From Mesostigma viride (Eukaryota > Streptophyta > Mesostigmatophyceae > Mesostigmatales > Mesostigmataceae), in assembly GCA_009746045.1 (NCBI GenBank), contig RPFO01000984.1, forward strand, positions 1 to 55,000: a DNA stretch of 55,000 nucleotides, given 5' to 3'. Below are positions 30,061 to 40,409 of this stretch, in pieces. The position numbers and the translations under genes are program-made. The notes under the pieces are model-generated. The model ran no database searches, was not told where the DNA came from, and worked only from the letters and a program-made list of their open reading frames with translations. Position 1 is the stretch's first letter, and each line of letters opens with the position of its first letter.

Positions 30061-30085
30061 TTTTACCACCAACGAGTTCCTAGTG
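30061..30085 (-). repeat. CACTA right terminal inverted repeat
   Basis: Read inward it starts CACTAGGAACTCGTTGGTGG, a canonical CACTA terminus, and is followed by the CG duplication. Confidence 0.92.
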
Positions 30086-31579
30086 CGGGTCGTCGCAAGT
30101 GATGCGAGCGGCTCCGGCGGTGGGGTGGTCTACAGGGACCTGCCTGGGGCCGATTGTGCCCGGCTGGCGACCCGGCGCGAAGCGCGGGGGTGGCGGACGA
30201 CAGCTTTAACGTCTGGGGAGGACTGGGACCTGGAGCGCATGGAGGAGGGGGACTACAGCCTGCTGGATAGTGGCCACTGGCGTACGGCACTGTCCTACCG
30301 GTGGCGGGGGCAGCCTAACCACATCAACGTCAAGGAGGCGATTGCTGCGACACAGGGGGTCGAGTGGTCGTGCCGGACCAAGGCGTGTCGAGGTAAGCGA
30401 GTCGTCCGGCTCGTGGACTCCAGTGCTGTGGTGGGGGCGTTTGTCAGAGGGCGGTCGTCTTCCTACCGCCTCAACCAGCTGGTTCGGCGCTACTGCGCTC
30501 TGTCACTGGCTGGCGACACGCAGAGCCACTGGGTCTGGGTGGCTACCGACCACAACCCAGCTGACAAGGCCAGTCGGCGTGGCGCTTGGATTCCTGACTT
30601 GACCCGGTGTGGTGACGTGCATCCCAACCCTGGGCGCGCGCCTGAGGGGGCGCGACGCCCTCGGGACTTGGCACTTTTGGAGGGCACAGTCAACCCTGTG
30701 TCTACCTTGCCAGCGTACCGGCGTGCGGCGGCTGTCTACGTGGCGTGGGCGCCACCTGGCCCTGTCGACCCAGCTGACGCGGAAGCCATTTTCTGTGAGT
30801 GGATTTCTGCTGTCTACCATGCCAGAGGCGGGCGGGGGCGTACCTTATGCCAGCATGCCAAGGCCTGTCTGCACCTGTACTACCCCGACATTGTTCGGAA
30901 TTGGGTACTGGCGGACCGCCTGCTAGCAGGTTGGCAGCGGCTTGTTCCGGCTGTCAGCCCTCCGCCTATGCCCTGGCGCCTTTGCTATTTCACTGCCCTG
31001 TTGCTAGTTTCACGTCGACAGGTGCATTTGAGTGCGTTGATTATTATTGCTTTCCAGCAGTATTTACGCATTAGCGAGGCGCTAGGGCTGCGGGTTCGGG
31101 ATGTGGCTCATCCCGGCCACCCCCTTCTCGAGCCAGGGCCCATGGTCGGTGCCCTTGTGCTGCGCAACCCCAAAACTGCGCAGGGGGCGGCCCAGCACGT
31201 CCTCGTCCGGGATCCACTTTCTTTGTGGCTCCTGCGACGTCTGACGGCTGGCCAGCCCCCGGATGCACTCCTCTTTCGGGGCTTAACGTACAGCCAGGCT
31301 AGGCAGCAGTGGGAGGCTGTGCAGGCCCGCATGGGCATCGCAGGGATGTTTTCTTTTCACAGCCTCCGGCATGGGGGGGCGGCGCACGACGCCATCGCTG
31401 GCGAGTCGCCGGAGGCCATCCAGCTGCGCGGCCGGTGGTCTTCGGCCCTCTCGGTCACGCGCTACATTGGCCTCCACCGCAGCCTCCTGGGGCGCGACAT
31501 CCCACCCGCCCTCTGGGCTCAGGCCCTGGGTTTTGACCCAGCGGCTTTCCGGCGCCACTTCGGTGGCGTCGAGTTTTGA
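30086..31579 (+). CDS. DIRS RNase H and tyrosine recombinase
   Basis: The frame continues the RT across the CACTA insertion. RNase H carries VVASDASGSGGGVV, INVKEAIAA, VRLVDSSAV and TDHNPADKASR, giving the four acidic residues in order. After a linker, the tyrosine recombinase shows YLRISEALGLRVRDV (first Arg), HSLRHGGAAHDA (HxxR) and RWSSALSVTRYIG (Trp and nucleophile Tyr). It degrades the RNA template and integrates the circular DNA by strand exchange. No frame break is seen in these ~490 residues. The apparent start at 29,666 is an artefact of the CACTA subterminal repeats. Confidence 0.88.
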   Translation, partial: RVVASDASGSGGGVVYRDLPGADCARLATRREARGWRTTALTSGEDWDLERMEEGDYSLLDSGHWRTALSYRWRGQPNHINVKEAIAATQGVEWSCRTKACRGKRVVRLVDSSAVVGAFVRGRSSSYRLNQLVRRYCALSLAGDTQSHWVWVATDHNPADKASRRGAWIPDLTRCGDVHPNPGRAPEGARRPRDLALLEGTVNPVSTLPAYRRAAAVYVAWAPPGPVDPADAEAIFCEWISAVYHARGGRGRTLCQHAKACLHLYYPDIVRNWVLADRLLAGWQRLVPAVSPPPMPWRLCYFTALLLVSRRQVHLSALIIIAFQQYLRISEALGLRVRDVAHPGHPLLEPGPMVGALVLRNPKTAQGAAQHVLVRDPLSLWLLRRLTAGQPPDALLFRGLTYSQARQQWEAVQARMGIAGMFSFHSLRHGGAAHDAIAGESPEAIQLRGRWSSALSVTRYIGLHRSLLGRDIPPALWAQALGFDPAAFRRHFGGVEF

Positions 31580-31774
31580 CGTCCTCCTGTTTTTATCTCT
31601 CATCTTTTAGCTATCAACTGACCTCACCCTTGTGTGGGAGGTCAGGGGGGAAATGGTTTAACTAACCCGAGGGTGAACCTGGGTTGGGACAAAGTACCCC
31701 CATAGCTAGGTAGTTTAAGTTTTCTTTTTTGCATGTCCTACGTATTTTCGGCTGTTAGCCATGTAAGGAGATGT
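31580..31774 (+). other. DIRS 3' non-coding segment
   Basis: Short spacer between the recombinase stop and repeat B1; nothing distinctive. Confidence 0.5.
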
Positions 31775-31975
31775 GGGTAGAGCAGGGGCACAGCTGCTGT
31801 GGGCTGGCCCTGCACATTCACATAGTGTGCTCACCCTAGCATACATGCAGATGGCCGTGTTGCCATCTGGTAGACATGTCTGTGTTTTTCCACCGTATAG
31901 AGCTAGCACACATATTGTAATAAATTTGATGTTTTGTGGTGATGCATGCAAAGCAAGGCAAGGCCAGTAATGGAT
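31775..31975 (+). repeat. DIRS split repeat B1
   Basis: 201 bp, matches B2 (32,211-32,407) apart from a 4-bp indel (CATG) and two substitutions. It contains ATTGTAATAAATT, a TGTAA poly(A) signal as used in green algae. Confidence 0.9.
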
Positions 31976-32182
31976 TTGGTGAGCTATGCTCATTTTATCT
32001 ATGACTAACCTGCTGAGCGGAGAATGCAACGCCGTATAGCACCAAAAGAAAAAATATTTTTAGAAAAAATATTTTTTGTGCTGGCACCCGTACCCCAGCC
32101 ACCCAGGTAGGGGTTGGCTGGAGAGGTGGTTGCTATAAAAGGTGGGCTTCCATTCCAGGGAAGCAGGTTGTTTCTTTTGCCT
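31976..32182 (+). repeat. DIRS split repeat A2
   Basis: Nearly identical to A1 and joined directly to B1, so the B1-A2 junction represents the joint of the circular intermediate. Confidence 0.92.
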
Positions 32183-32210
32183 CCCACCCACCCATGCACC
32201 CTGGCAAAAG

Positions 32211-32407
32211 GGGTAGAGCAGGGGCACAGCTGCTGTGGGCTGGCCCTGCACATTCACATAGTGTGCTCACCCTAGCATACAGATGGCCGTGTTGCCATCT
32301 GGTAGACATGTCTGTGTTTTTCCACCGTATAGAGCTAGCACACATATTGTAATGAATTTGATGTTTTGTGGTGATGCATGCAAAGCAAGGCAAGGCCAGA
32401 AATGGAT
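32211..32407 (+). repeat. DIRS split repeat B2
   Basis: 197-bp copy of B1. It marks the right end of the element, before ATGGGTGTTAG. Confidence 0.9.
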
Positions 32408-32508
32408 ATGGGTGTTAGTTTATTTCCATATAACAGTTAAGGTGACCCAGGTGACCCGTGACCCGTAATTTCTTTCATGTATTGTCTGTGGTTCCGCTTA
32501 CAGCACTG

Positions 32509-32678
32509 TAGATCCTATTTATTTCCAGGTAAATAGGTGTACGTTTATTCCAAATATAACCAAAAGTTAATCCCTGCTAAGCCTAGGGTATCAAGATCCT
32601 ATTTATTCCAGGAAAATAGGTGTACGTTTATTCCAAATATAGCCAATAGTTAATCCCTGCTAAGCCTAGGGTATCAAG
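32509..32678. repeat. Two ~84-bp tandem units at LINE 3' end
   Basis: AGATCCTATTTATT...CCTAGGGTATCA occurs twice. The units lie at the 3' end of the minus-strand LINE, and the inner part may be its 3' UTR. Confidence 0.85.
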
Positions 32679-32688
32679 ATGTCAGTGG

Positions 32689-35600
32689 CTAAAACGGAGC
32701 CTTACTAGACCACGGAAGCCACTGGACTTCTAATGGGTTGTCATTGGGCATATGGGTAAAGATCCTGTTTTTGCCCATGAGGTCATGAAAGATCTCAAGT
32801 GGGCTGGGCTTATCCTGGTCCGCGCCAGGGTCCCAGATTTTGTTTTGTTCATTTGCAACCATCCAGTAGCGTCGCATGCCGGAGTTCCATAGGTAAATGA
32901 AGCGTGAGAGAACCCCAGCTTTGTCGAAAACTGTGCGCCTATTGAACACCACATCGTTTCGCACCGTCCAGATTGTATATAACATGCATGTGCGGAGCCA
33001 TATCCACGCTTGTTGTGAAAAGGTGAGCTCAAGGCCAGGGGTGCCAGTGATGCCAAAGATAATTGAGCGGGTAGACACCGGTATGATAGGCTCAGACGTC
33101 CAGGCTGCCCATAAACCAATCAACCAGGTCCAAACTCCCTGGAGGTTACACCATAAAAATCGGTGTTCCACAGTTTCAGTGGGGTTGGTACATAAACATG
33201 TAGCAGGGTGTTGAAATCGCCGGTGGAGGATCTCCCCGACCCCGATGGACCGGTGCATCAAGAGGTGTTGTACGTCGGTCGCGCGGCGATCAATCAGCGG
33301 GTGGTCAGCGGCGAGGGTGATGTTGCGGACCCAGGTGTGGCCAGGCCACTCAGTAGCGCCCCAGCGTGTCCGTCCGGGGTGGAATTGATGGTTTTTATGC
33401 AAGAGCATTGTGTAGCCCCACTCTGCCGTGTACTCGTAAAGGCCTTTTACAATTCTGCTGTCACCCTGATTTAGCACCCAGCCAAATTCCACTGGATCCA
33501 ATGACAACATGTCCAGGCGGGTTGATCCCACATGTAGCCAAATAATAGCAGCGTCTGGAAGGTTGGGGTTGGGTTGGTATACACATGATTGTTCAAGGGA
33601 CCAAGGTACAACCCGAATCCGGTGGCATAGCTGGGTGGGGAGGAACACCACTGCAGTTGTAAGTTGAGCCAGACAGCCATTGTGGCCGCTCAGCGGCGCC
33701 AGTAGTTGAACGTGCAGGGTTCCAAGGGGGAGTTCTGCGATCACCTTCCCCGAGCATGTTGCGGTCGTGCTGTATGGACAAAAGCAGCACCATTCACCAG
33801 CTTTATAGGGGGCACGGGGAGAAGTCATGAGTGTGTGCCAGCGTGGGGGTATGGCTTGTACTAGCGCGGCCCAGGCAGCATAAGTAGGCATATTGGGGAC
33901 CCAGGCAGCCAGTTCGTTATATGTTAAGAGGCGGTAGCAGTCACCGTGGAGAATATACAGGTGGAGAATAGTGGTTACAGGGTGGGGGGATGTTATGAAG
34001 CCTTCATAGGGGTTAGGGCCACTTAAGCATCCAAAGGGGCGATTAAGGGGGTTGAGGTATATATCATTAAAGAATAGGGGTTGGCGTGCAACTTCCTCAC
34101 GTAGTGTGGGGAATAGTAGGCGGTCGGGTTTAAGTGCCATAAAGCCTTGCCATATACGAGCCCAGTACCAAGGAAGACCTCTGGTGAGCTTCGGGGAGGG
34201 GAGGCGAGCAGTAAGCAGTGCGGCTCCAGAGTGCCAGGAAATACCATTGGAGTGATGAGTAAGACGTGAGAGGGTTACACGTGCCAGAAGACATCCAGGG
34301 TGTGTGTTGACACCAATGTGGGCAGAGATAACTTGTTTGGCATACACAGACCATAAACGCCATTGCATATTGTGTAAGCCTAGTCCTCCAAGAGGCCACG
34401 GCATAAAAGACATTGACTCTCTGATCCATCCGTGTACCTGGCGGCTGAGATCGCTCGATTTTTTCCAAACAAAGTTATGCCCCACTCGTTGAATAAGAGA
34501 CACGGTGTGTTCATCCGGTGGGTGGGCCTGACCGAAGTACAGCAGCTTGGAGAACAGCAGCTGCATGGTTCGAAACGAGGACCTTGCCCCGGAGGCTGAG
34601 GCGGTGTACGCCAGCCCATGCAGCGGTTGGCCACCTGTTGTACACCAGTAAGTTTGCCCAGTTGTTGTGATTCGTCGTATAAAAAGGTTTTGACTTCCAA
34701 TAACCTCCCTTCGGCTGTCCGACCGATGGGGCAGTGATGCAAAAGGTGGTATCCTCCTGGCGGGACCCATGTCACCGCCAGGTTAGTAGGTTGGAGAGTC
34801 GGGTTGGTTGTTCTGCCAATATGCAAGCCCGTGGACTTTTGCACGTTGCAGCGTTGTTGGGAGGCGGTACAGTATGTAAATATGTTGTCAAGCACCGCAT
34901 CAACATCACGCAGGGAGGTGCAAATGTTAGTAGTGTCATCGGCGTAAGCAGTTTGAAACAGACCACGTTGGTGGTGAGGGAGGGGGTAGCCTTGAATACG
35001 GCTGTCCTGTTGATGAAGAAAGAAGAGGCCAGCGTGAGCGAGCAGAAAGAGAAGGGGACTTAGGGGAGAGAGACCGGCAGTCGCCTTGTGGGAGAGAGCG
35101 TGTGCTATGGCCTATTTGGGATTTATGTCCATTAATTAGTAGGTGCCAAGTGAGGGATTTGATCATGCCTAGACTGACCTTAATAAGTTTAGGTCCAAAT
35201 CCAAGCCCGTGTAGTATAGCCTCGAGGTATTTATTTCCAACATATGCGGTCGAATGCCTTTTCAAAATCCCAAAATAAAATAAGACCTATAATATTGTTG
35301 CGCCATGCGTCATCAACAATGTCCATGATCATGGTGATGCTGTCGCTGATGTGTAGGTTGGACCTGAATCCAACTTGTTCTGGGCCGATCAGATTATCTA
35401 GTACACTGTAGAAACGGCGTTGCAAGAGTTTACTGGCTAGTTTGTAAGGGACTGTGAGCATGCGAATGGGTCTATAATTTTTCCAACTTGTTTTATCCCC
35501 TTTTTTGTGTAAGAGGATGAGGATTGTTTCCGACCACTGGCCCACAACAGTTTCGGTGTTCCAGATTTCCAGGATGCATTGGTATAGATCCCTGCCTATG

Positions 35601-37116
35601 AGGGGCCAGAACGTTTTAAAAAACTCTACTGGAAGGCCATCTGCACCAGGTGCGCTACCGGTTTTGAGATGTTGGAGTGCTAGAGATGTTTCTTCCATAG
35701 TGGGGCTGGCGTCTAGTAGAGCTTGTTGTGACGGAGAGAGGCGGTGGGGAATTGCATCGAGGATTTTTTGTGTGGCTGTATTTGCAGAGGGGTCGGGTTC
35801 TGTCCGGAACAGGGTGGAGAAAAAAGCATGTCCAGATTGTAGGATGTCTTGGGGGTGGTATGGGTGCCAGTCTCGTCTGTAATTTCTGTGATGGTGGTTT
35901 GTGAGCGCGGGGGTGGGATAAATGCAAAGAATTCCTTATTCATTCGTTCACCCTTGACATGCCACCATGTATTTTCCACATCTAGGGCTTCTGCGTGGCG
36001 TTCAAGGCGTAGCTTATCCATCTCAGTCTGGCACAGTTGCAGTCGTGTTAACTCGTGCGGGGCTAGGCGGGGTTTGGATTGCAACATAGTAATAACTCGT
36101 TTGTAGTAATTGTAGTCTTTGCCTTTTATGCGGCGTTGTTCTAGATCGTAGGCCTTAGAGGAGTCAAGGATGTGCGAGAGGCATGCTTGCATCCAGAGAG
36201 TAGTGCTTGGGTATTCTACTTGCTTGGTTTTCCAGTCCCGCCATTGTTCTCGGACTAGGGAGCGAAAGGCGGGGTCAGCCAGCAGCTTTTTATTGAGGCG
36301 AGGGACGCCTGGTCCTCTGGGGGGGCTGGAGTGATACACCATGGTGAGAAGGCAGGGGTAGTGATCAGAAAAAACTGTGGAGCGTATGACCTCTGCGTGA
36401 CAAATGAGGGATGCCCAAAAAGGTGACATAAATATGTAGTCTAGACGGCTAGTGATGCGGGTGCCCTGACGAGTGGACTCTCGAGTATGCAGATGGTCGC
36501 GAGGTTTGATAACATCCTGTAGTGAGAGGCGTGTGAGGTGGTTGGCTAACGAGGTCGTCTCAAGCCCAAGGCCATGGTCTAGGTCAACATTAAAGTCACC
36601 CATTAGTATGACCTCATGAGATTGGTCCAGGAGGGGGGCAACCATAGCAAACAAATCATCAAAAAATTTTATACGGTCAGAGTGTTCGTTGGGGGCATAT
36701 ACCGATATAATATAGCCAGTCTTACCGCCCCAGGAGATGCATTGCCGGGTCCAGCGACCCTGCCATGTGTTGGGAGCAGTATCTGTGTGCTGGGCCCATG
36801 GGTGCAGTTGAACATGAGGGTGTGGCGGACGTCGATATTGTAGCAATGCAGTGCCTCCACTAGTCCCCCGTGCCCATGCCCATCTGCGTTCCATGTCTGG
36901 GGTGCGTCTTGTAAAGGATTGTAGCGCTTTGGCGTCTATTCCAGGAAATTTATGTTCTTGTAGGCCTACCCAGATTTCATGAGATGGGCCGACATAGGGT
37001 TGGGTGATACTGGCTAGTTGTGCCTGGAGCGCAGATATTTTAGACTGTCCCTGGGTGCGAACACCATAAGTATTTAAACCCTGAACGTTCCAAGATATTA
37101 TAGTAAGTTGACTCAT
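32689..37116 (-). pseudogene. LINE ORF2: endonuclease, RT, zinc C-terminus
   Basis: 37,116-35,713 encodes the APE endonuclease: ISWNVQGLN, LQEHKF, VYAPNE, GDFNVDLD, RLDYIF, SDHYP (metal-binding and catalytic residues present). 35,698-35,231 holds the first half of RT: SAPGADGLPVEFFK, GFRSNLHISDS, WDFEKAFD. Other frames continue it to YADD at 34,935-34,946. 34,770-32,689 is the C-terminal region, with CLCTNPTETVEHRFLWC resembling zf-RVT. It nicks the target and reverse-transcribes in place. At least three frame changes lie between about 35,760 and 34,770. Confidence 0.85.
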
Positions 37117-37168
37117 AAGTTAGTAGAAGGGGAGAGAATGCAGAAGGATGTGAGCGTTGGCGTACCTC

Positions 37169-37406
37169 TCATGCCTTTGAAGACGACGCACGCGCCCGCT
37201 TGGTTGCGTCGGCTGTGGTGACCGTTGGCTGCGCCCGTTTGGCCGAGGGGTCGTCCTGCGCTGTCGCTTCCTCGAGAGAGCCAGTTGAGGAGGGCATCAT
37301 GTCGAGATCATGGGGTAGGACCGGCAGCCGTGCCGCCGGAAGTAGGCGGTAATCTGCAGGTATGACAACGAGGACAACAGGAGCAATAAAGAGTTAGATA
37401 GCGAAA
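37169..37406 (-). pseudogene. LINE ORF1 C-terminal fragment
   Basis: This minus-strand frame ends 52 bp before the ORF2 start and reads LPVLPHDLDMMPSS, then an alanine/threonine/lysine-rich tail (KRARASSSKA). The spacing fits ORF1 of a LINE. Upstream the frame is closed, and the rest to 37,900 shows no clear protein. Confidence 0.45.
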
Positions 37407-37919
37407 AAAGGTGTACCATTCCAGGGGTTATGCTGGGGGGAAGCCTGCATTGCACCATCCGTGACTGCAATGTCAGGTTGGGTCTGTATCGGGTGTCATG
37501 GTGACTTCCGGTCACCGAGTTATGCGAGAGCCTGTTCCTCCGCAGGATCGCATGGTTAAAGGTGTAAAGGGTGAGTAGAAACAGCACTACCAGGAAGCGT
37601 CCAGCTTCCTGAGCTGTTCTACTGCTATTCCAGGTCCATTTGTAGTGAGCTGTCACGCTATTCTGTATGCCTCTAGGCATCAGCCGTACTTCCTGTACGC
37701 CTTGCCAGCCGACATCACAGATAGCGTGGCGGCTCAAGGACCAATTAAATAAAAGTTGCTTATATGGGTATCGTTAGACGCACCTTTTCACGGAGAATCG
37801 GGCGGTATGTCGCGGGTCGCGGATGGCCGAAGCTATCGCCTGCTATCCTCTACGCCGCCATAGCCTCGCTGATATCTGGCCAATTATGTGATCCTATTCC
37901 TATCAAGATCCTATTTATT

Positions 37920-38572
37920 AATTTCGCAATGTGGAGTATCCCGCACTATCCAGGGCATCGCGGAGTACACAGCCAATCCAAAACAACCGGAATCACTGAC
38001 CACCAATCCGCGCGAAGCGCCCAGCGAGCGAGCGAAGCGAGCAAGCGGCCGCGCCAGCGACCTGCGCGCAGCGCGCGGCGAGCGCAGCGAGCTGCATGTG
38101 CGCTGCGCGCGGCGAGCGAGCGAAGCGAGCGAGCACCCTACTGCGAGCAAGCGAAGCGAGCGAGCACCGTACTGCGCACCAATCCGCGAGCGAAGCGAGC
38201 ACCGTACTATTCCAGCGGGCAGCGGGCAGCGTACTGCGCACCAATCCGCGAGCGAAGCGAGCACCGTACTATTCCAGCGGGCAGCGGGCAGCGTACTGCG
38301 CACCAATCCGCGAGCGAAGCGAGCACCGTACTATTCCAGCGGGCAGCGGGCAGCGGGCAGCGGGCAGCGGGCAGCGGGCAGCGGGCACTCACTGAGCGGG
38401 CAGCGGGCAGCGGGCAGCGGGCAGCGGGCAGCGGGCAGCGGGCAGCGGGCAGCGGGCAACGGGCAGCGGGCTGCGGGCTGCGGGCAGCGGGCAGCGGGGC
38501 GAAGTACTGCCAAAAAAAGGGACCCTGTTTTGGGCTGGGCGAAGCCAGCGGGTGACACTAGTCCTATATACT
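37920..38572. repeat. Minisatellite block 1 (GCGAGCGAA and GGGCAGC)
   Basis: It starts AATTTCGCAATGT, passes through GCGAGCGAAGCGAGC arrays and three ~65-bp CACCGTACTATTCCAGC units, then about 20 GGGCAGC heptamers, and ends with AAAAAAAGGGACCCTGTTTTG. The same order repeats in the next block. Confidence 0.92.
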
Positions 38573-39390
38573 AATTTCGCAATGTCAGGTCATCCCGCAC
38601 TATCCAGGGCATCGCGGAGTACACAGCCAATCCAAAACAACCGGAATCACTAACCACCAATCCCAGCGAGCGAGCGAAGCGAGCGAGCGGCCGCGCCAGC
38701 GGCCTGCGCGCAGCGCACGGCGAGCGCAGCGAGCTGTGCGCTGCGCGCGGCGAGCGAGCGAAGCGAGCGAGCACCCTACCGCGAGCGAGCAAAGCGAGCG
38801 AGCACCGTACGGCAAGCGAGCGAAGCGAGCGAGCACCGTACTGCGCACCAATCCGCGAGCGAAGCGAGCACCGTACTATTCCAGCGGGCAGCGGGCAGCG
38901 GGCAGCGGGCAGCGGGCAGCGGGCAGCGGGCAGCGGGCAGCGGGCATGCAGCGGGCAGCGGGCAGCGGGCAGCGGGCAGCGGGCAGCGGGCAGCGGGCAG
39001 CGGGCAGCGGGCAGCGGGCAGCGGGCAGCAGGCAGCGGGCAGCGGGCAGCGCGCAGCGGGCAGCGGGCAGCGGGCAGCGGGCAGCGGGCAGCGGGCAGCG
39101 GGCAGCGGGCAGCGCGCAGCGGGCAGCGGGCAGCGGGCAGCGGGCAGCGGGCAGCGGGCAGCGGGCTGCGGGCACTGAGCGGGCAGCGGGCAGCGGGCAG
39201 CGGGCAGCGGGCAGCGGGCAGCGGGCAGCGGGCAGCGGGCAGCGGGCAGCGGGCAGCGGGCAGCGGGCAGCGGGCAGCGGGCAGCGGGCAGCGGGCAGCG
39301 GGCAGCGGGCTGCGGGCAGCAGGCAGCGGGGCGAAGTACTGCCAAAAAAAGGGACCCTGTTTTGGGCTGGGCGAAGCCAGCGGGTGCCAC
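38573..39390. repeat. Minisatellite block 2, copy of block 1
   Basis: Same start, arrays and end as block 1, but the GGGCAGC array (38,880-39,330) is expanded to about 60 units. All long ORFs here, on both strands, are products of the 7-bp repeat. Confidence 0.92.
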
Positions 39391-39712
39391 TAGTAGCAGC
39401 TGATGAGCATTTCTTCATTTTTTTCATTTCGGGCGCATTGCTCAGTGGTGCCGAGTACATATCCGTTAGGTTGCCTGCCGTGCAGCCTAAACACCTTTCT
39501 GCTACCGTGTTGTTGTTGTGTCCCACGGCCCCTTCTGCGTGCAAATTCGAGACATGGCCTGACCCCCGACCCCTTGCAAATTCGGGACAAATTCGGTGGA
39601 TGTATGTATGTATGTATGTATGGATGGATGGATTGACGGATTTTCATCCCCTATTCCTATGTTTTCTCACGTGTACGGCCTTATAAGCTTCGCCAATTCT
39701 GGCGAACCTAAC
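39391..39712. other. Non-coding with TATG/GATG microsatellite
   Basis: (TATG)n then (GATG)n at 39,600-39,632, preceded by the repeated phrase AAATTCGGGACAAATTCGGT. No gene is seen. Confidence 0.6.
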
Positions 39713-39731
39713 GGTTCTTCCGAAAATTGGC
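39643..39731. repeat. Direct repeat, copy 1 (~90 bp)
   Basis: TTTTCATCCCCTATTCCTAT through CGAAAATTGGCTC is repeated at 40,318-40,409 with the same preceding GATG run. Confidence 0.9.
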
Positions 39732-40258
39732 TCCGCCAGATAATCAGCTGTTGCGGCGTGGGAGGTTCGGGGGGGTGGAAGGGAGGAAAAGCAAAGGAGG
39801 CAGATGCGTGGCTGACGCCAGAAGTCCTGCAGGAGATTGACGCCCGCATTGTGACTACCACAGTGAACACTGACATGTCAGAGATGTTCAAGGGTGCCAA
39901 GTAGCAGAATATTCAGATACTTTGACGGTTTCCTACTGTTTGTGATAAATTTTTAATGCCGAATATCGTGTTTGCCAAACAGAATGTTGCTAATCACTTG
40001 TTGCACTTGGGGACAAGCCGGTTGTCACACTGGCCCCTCGTGGGACACAGCTCTGTGTCGTCACTCGGCCCACTTGTCGCCACTCGGGCCATCCGGCCCG
40101 GCTCGTGGCGACAAGTTGGCCCTCGTGACGACACAGAGCTTGTCCCACTCGGGGCCAGCGACAACCTCTACTAGTTGCGCCGAAAATCAAGTAACGCGCG
40201 TGTTTGCAACTTGCCCGTTGAAACTCCGTCTACGGCGGAGCCAATTTTCGGAAGAACC
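39712..40258. mobile_element. Non-autonomous TIR element with inner palindrome
   Basis: The ends GGTTCTTCCGAAAATTGGCT and CCGCC at left pair exactly with the inverted copy at 40,232-40,257 (about 25 bp). There is no coding capacity for a transposase. The direct copy of the left end at 40,395-40,409 suggests a duplicated flank. Confidence 0.65.
40017..40168. repeat. ~60-bp-arm imperfect palindrome
   Basis: The arm starting GGTTGTCACACTGGCCCC pairs with the arm ending GGGGCCAGCGACAACC; spacer about 23 bp. Mismatches are few. Such a stem could fold in RNA or DNA. Confidence 0.85.
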
Positions 40259-40317
40259 TCACTCTTCTGCTTGCAAATTTGGGACAAATTCGGTGGATGG
40301 ATGGATGGATTGACGGA

Positions 40318-40409
40318 TTTTCATCCCCTATTCCTATGTTTTCTCACGTGTACGGCCTTATAAGCTTCGCCAATTCTGGCGAACCTAACGGTTCTTCCGA
40401 AAATTGGCT
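40318..40409. repeat. Direct repeat, copy 2
   Basis: Second copy of 39,643-39,731, starting in the same TTTTCATCCCC. Confidence 0.9.

Larger units (their letters stand above)
18489..30085. mobile_element. CACTA (En/Spm) DNA transposon, 11.6 kb
   Basis: It is bounded by 25-bp terminal inverted repeats. The right end, read inward, starts CACTAGGAACTCGTTGGTGG. The left end is the same except for G at the second base (CGCTAGG). A 2-bp CG occurs on both sides (18,487-18,488 and 30,086-30,087). Subterminal TTTTTACCAC-type repeats sit inside both ends in inverted arrangement. It carries a complete TNP2 transposase gene on the minus strand and a divergent second gene on the plus strand. It contains two later additions: an A-B repeat insertion (26,105-28,099) and a palindrome array (28,320-29,331). 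Confidence 0.92.
15449..32407 (+). mobile_element. DIRS/PAT-like tyrosine-recombinase retrotransposon, interrupted
   Basis: The ends have the split-direct-repeat layout A1 - ORFs - B1 - A2 - B2 known from PAT- and TOC-type DIRS elements: A1 15,449-15,655, B1 31,775-31,975, A2 31,976-32,182, B2 32,211-32,407. The ORFs are a gag-like protein, reverse transcriptase, RNase H and a tyrosine recombinase. Integration goes through a circle joined at B-A by the recombinase, so no long target duplication is expected. The 11.6-kb CACTA element at 18,489-30,085 splits RT from RNase H. Without it the element is about 5.36 kb. Confidence 0.9.
32608..37900 (-). mobile_element. L1-type LINE retrotransposon
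   Basis: The minus-strand order is an ORF1 tail, an APE endonuclease, reverse transcriptase and a zf-RVT-like C-terminus. The 19-bp TATCAAGATCCTATTTATT occurs at 32,589-32,607 and 37,901-37,919 and may be the target duplication. However, part of it also belongs to the 3' tandem units, so the left border is uncertain. Several frame breaks make it inactive as read. Confidence 0.82.

Noticed and set aside
37764-39686. Long AAGSGQR and PLPAARC reading frames
   Set aside because: Products of the 7-bp GGGCAGC repeat, open on both strands.
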